From contig CANJYI010000180.1 in NCBI GenBank assembly GCA_947478975.1, forward strand, positions 1 through 6,086: 6,086 bases of DNA. The letters are read 5' to 3'. Position numbers and translations under genes: made by a program. The notes below the pieces were generated by a model that saw only the letters and a list, made by a program, of their open reading frames with translations, did not search any database and was not told where the DNA came from. Positions 6,047-6,086 of this stretch are shown here, in pieces (the stretch's first letter is position 1; every line of letters begins with the position of its first letter). This DNA comes from Chthoniobacteraceae bacterium (GTDB lineage Bacteria; Verrucomicrobiota; Verrucomicrobiia; Chthoniobacterales; Chthoniobacteraceae).

Positions 6047-6086
6047 AAGAAATCATCATCGGCATCGATCTGGGCACCACCAACTC
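6043..6086 (+). CDS. Hsp70 (DnaK-family) chaperone, first 14 codons only
   Basis: The frame opens at ATG 6043 and continues off the right edge. The visible product is MKEIIIGIDLGTTN plus an incomplete codon. G-I-D-L-G-T-T-N is the phosphate-1 loop that begins the Hsp70 ATPase domain, so family assignment is secure despite the short segment. Whether it is a housekeeping DnaK, an HscA-like form or a specialised paralogue cannot be told, because the substrate-binding domain lies outside the window. The start overlaps the grpE stop by 4 bp (ATGA) and lacks a strong Shine-Dalgarno, indicating coupled translation as the fourth gene of the cluster. Confidence 0.9.
   Translation, partial: MKEIIIGIDLGTTN

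Overview
The window is GC-rich (roughly 60%) bacterial DNA with GC-biased third codon positions. The gene content, especially a divergent TPR / J-like / GrpE / Hsp70 cluster, recalls the Verrucomicrobiota-Planctomycetota part of the tree, perhaps an Opitutae-type verrucomicrobium. That placement rests on general resemblance only, because the window holds no phylogenetic marker gene.

Layout. The left edge carries the start of a minus-strand Phd/YefM-type antitoxin, which runs off the window, with a short perfect inverted repeat just upstream that could be its operator. Positions 182-642 contain no convincing gene. They do hold a structured element in which at least seven copies of a 16-bp hairpin-forming unit flank a nested stem-loop. 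Positions 643-2280 (minus) encode MurJ, the lipid II flippase. A 43-codon leader ORF (2408-2277, minus) with a strong Shine-Dalgarno sequence precedes murJ. Its stop overlaps the murJ GTG start, which suggests translational coupling.

Divergently, on the plus strand, there is a tight four-gene cluster: an 795-residue TPR-like protein (2615-5002), a 101-residue J-like protein in which the HPD motif reads HPP (5037-5342), a divergent GrpE-type nucleotide exchange factor (5327-6046), and the first 14 codons of an Hsp70 (6043 to the right edge). The gaps are 34 bp, then a 16-bp overlap, then an ATGA overlap, as expected of one transcript.

How the genes may work together. Hsp70, its exchange factor and a J-like partner form a chaperone cycle, and the TPR protein is a plausible client adaptor. 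Two features of the TPR protein stand out: its C-terminus is a Lys/Pro/Ala-rich tail like those of histone-H1-type DNA-binding proteins, and its last five residues are QLDLF, which fits the consensus for binding the DNA polymerase III sliding clamp. The most interesting hypothesis here is therefore a dedicated, non-canonical Hsp70 machine tethered to DNA or the replication clamp. This is inference from sequence motifs.
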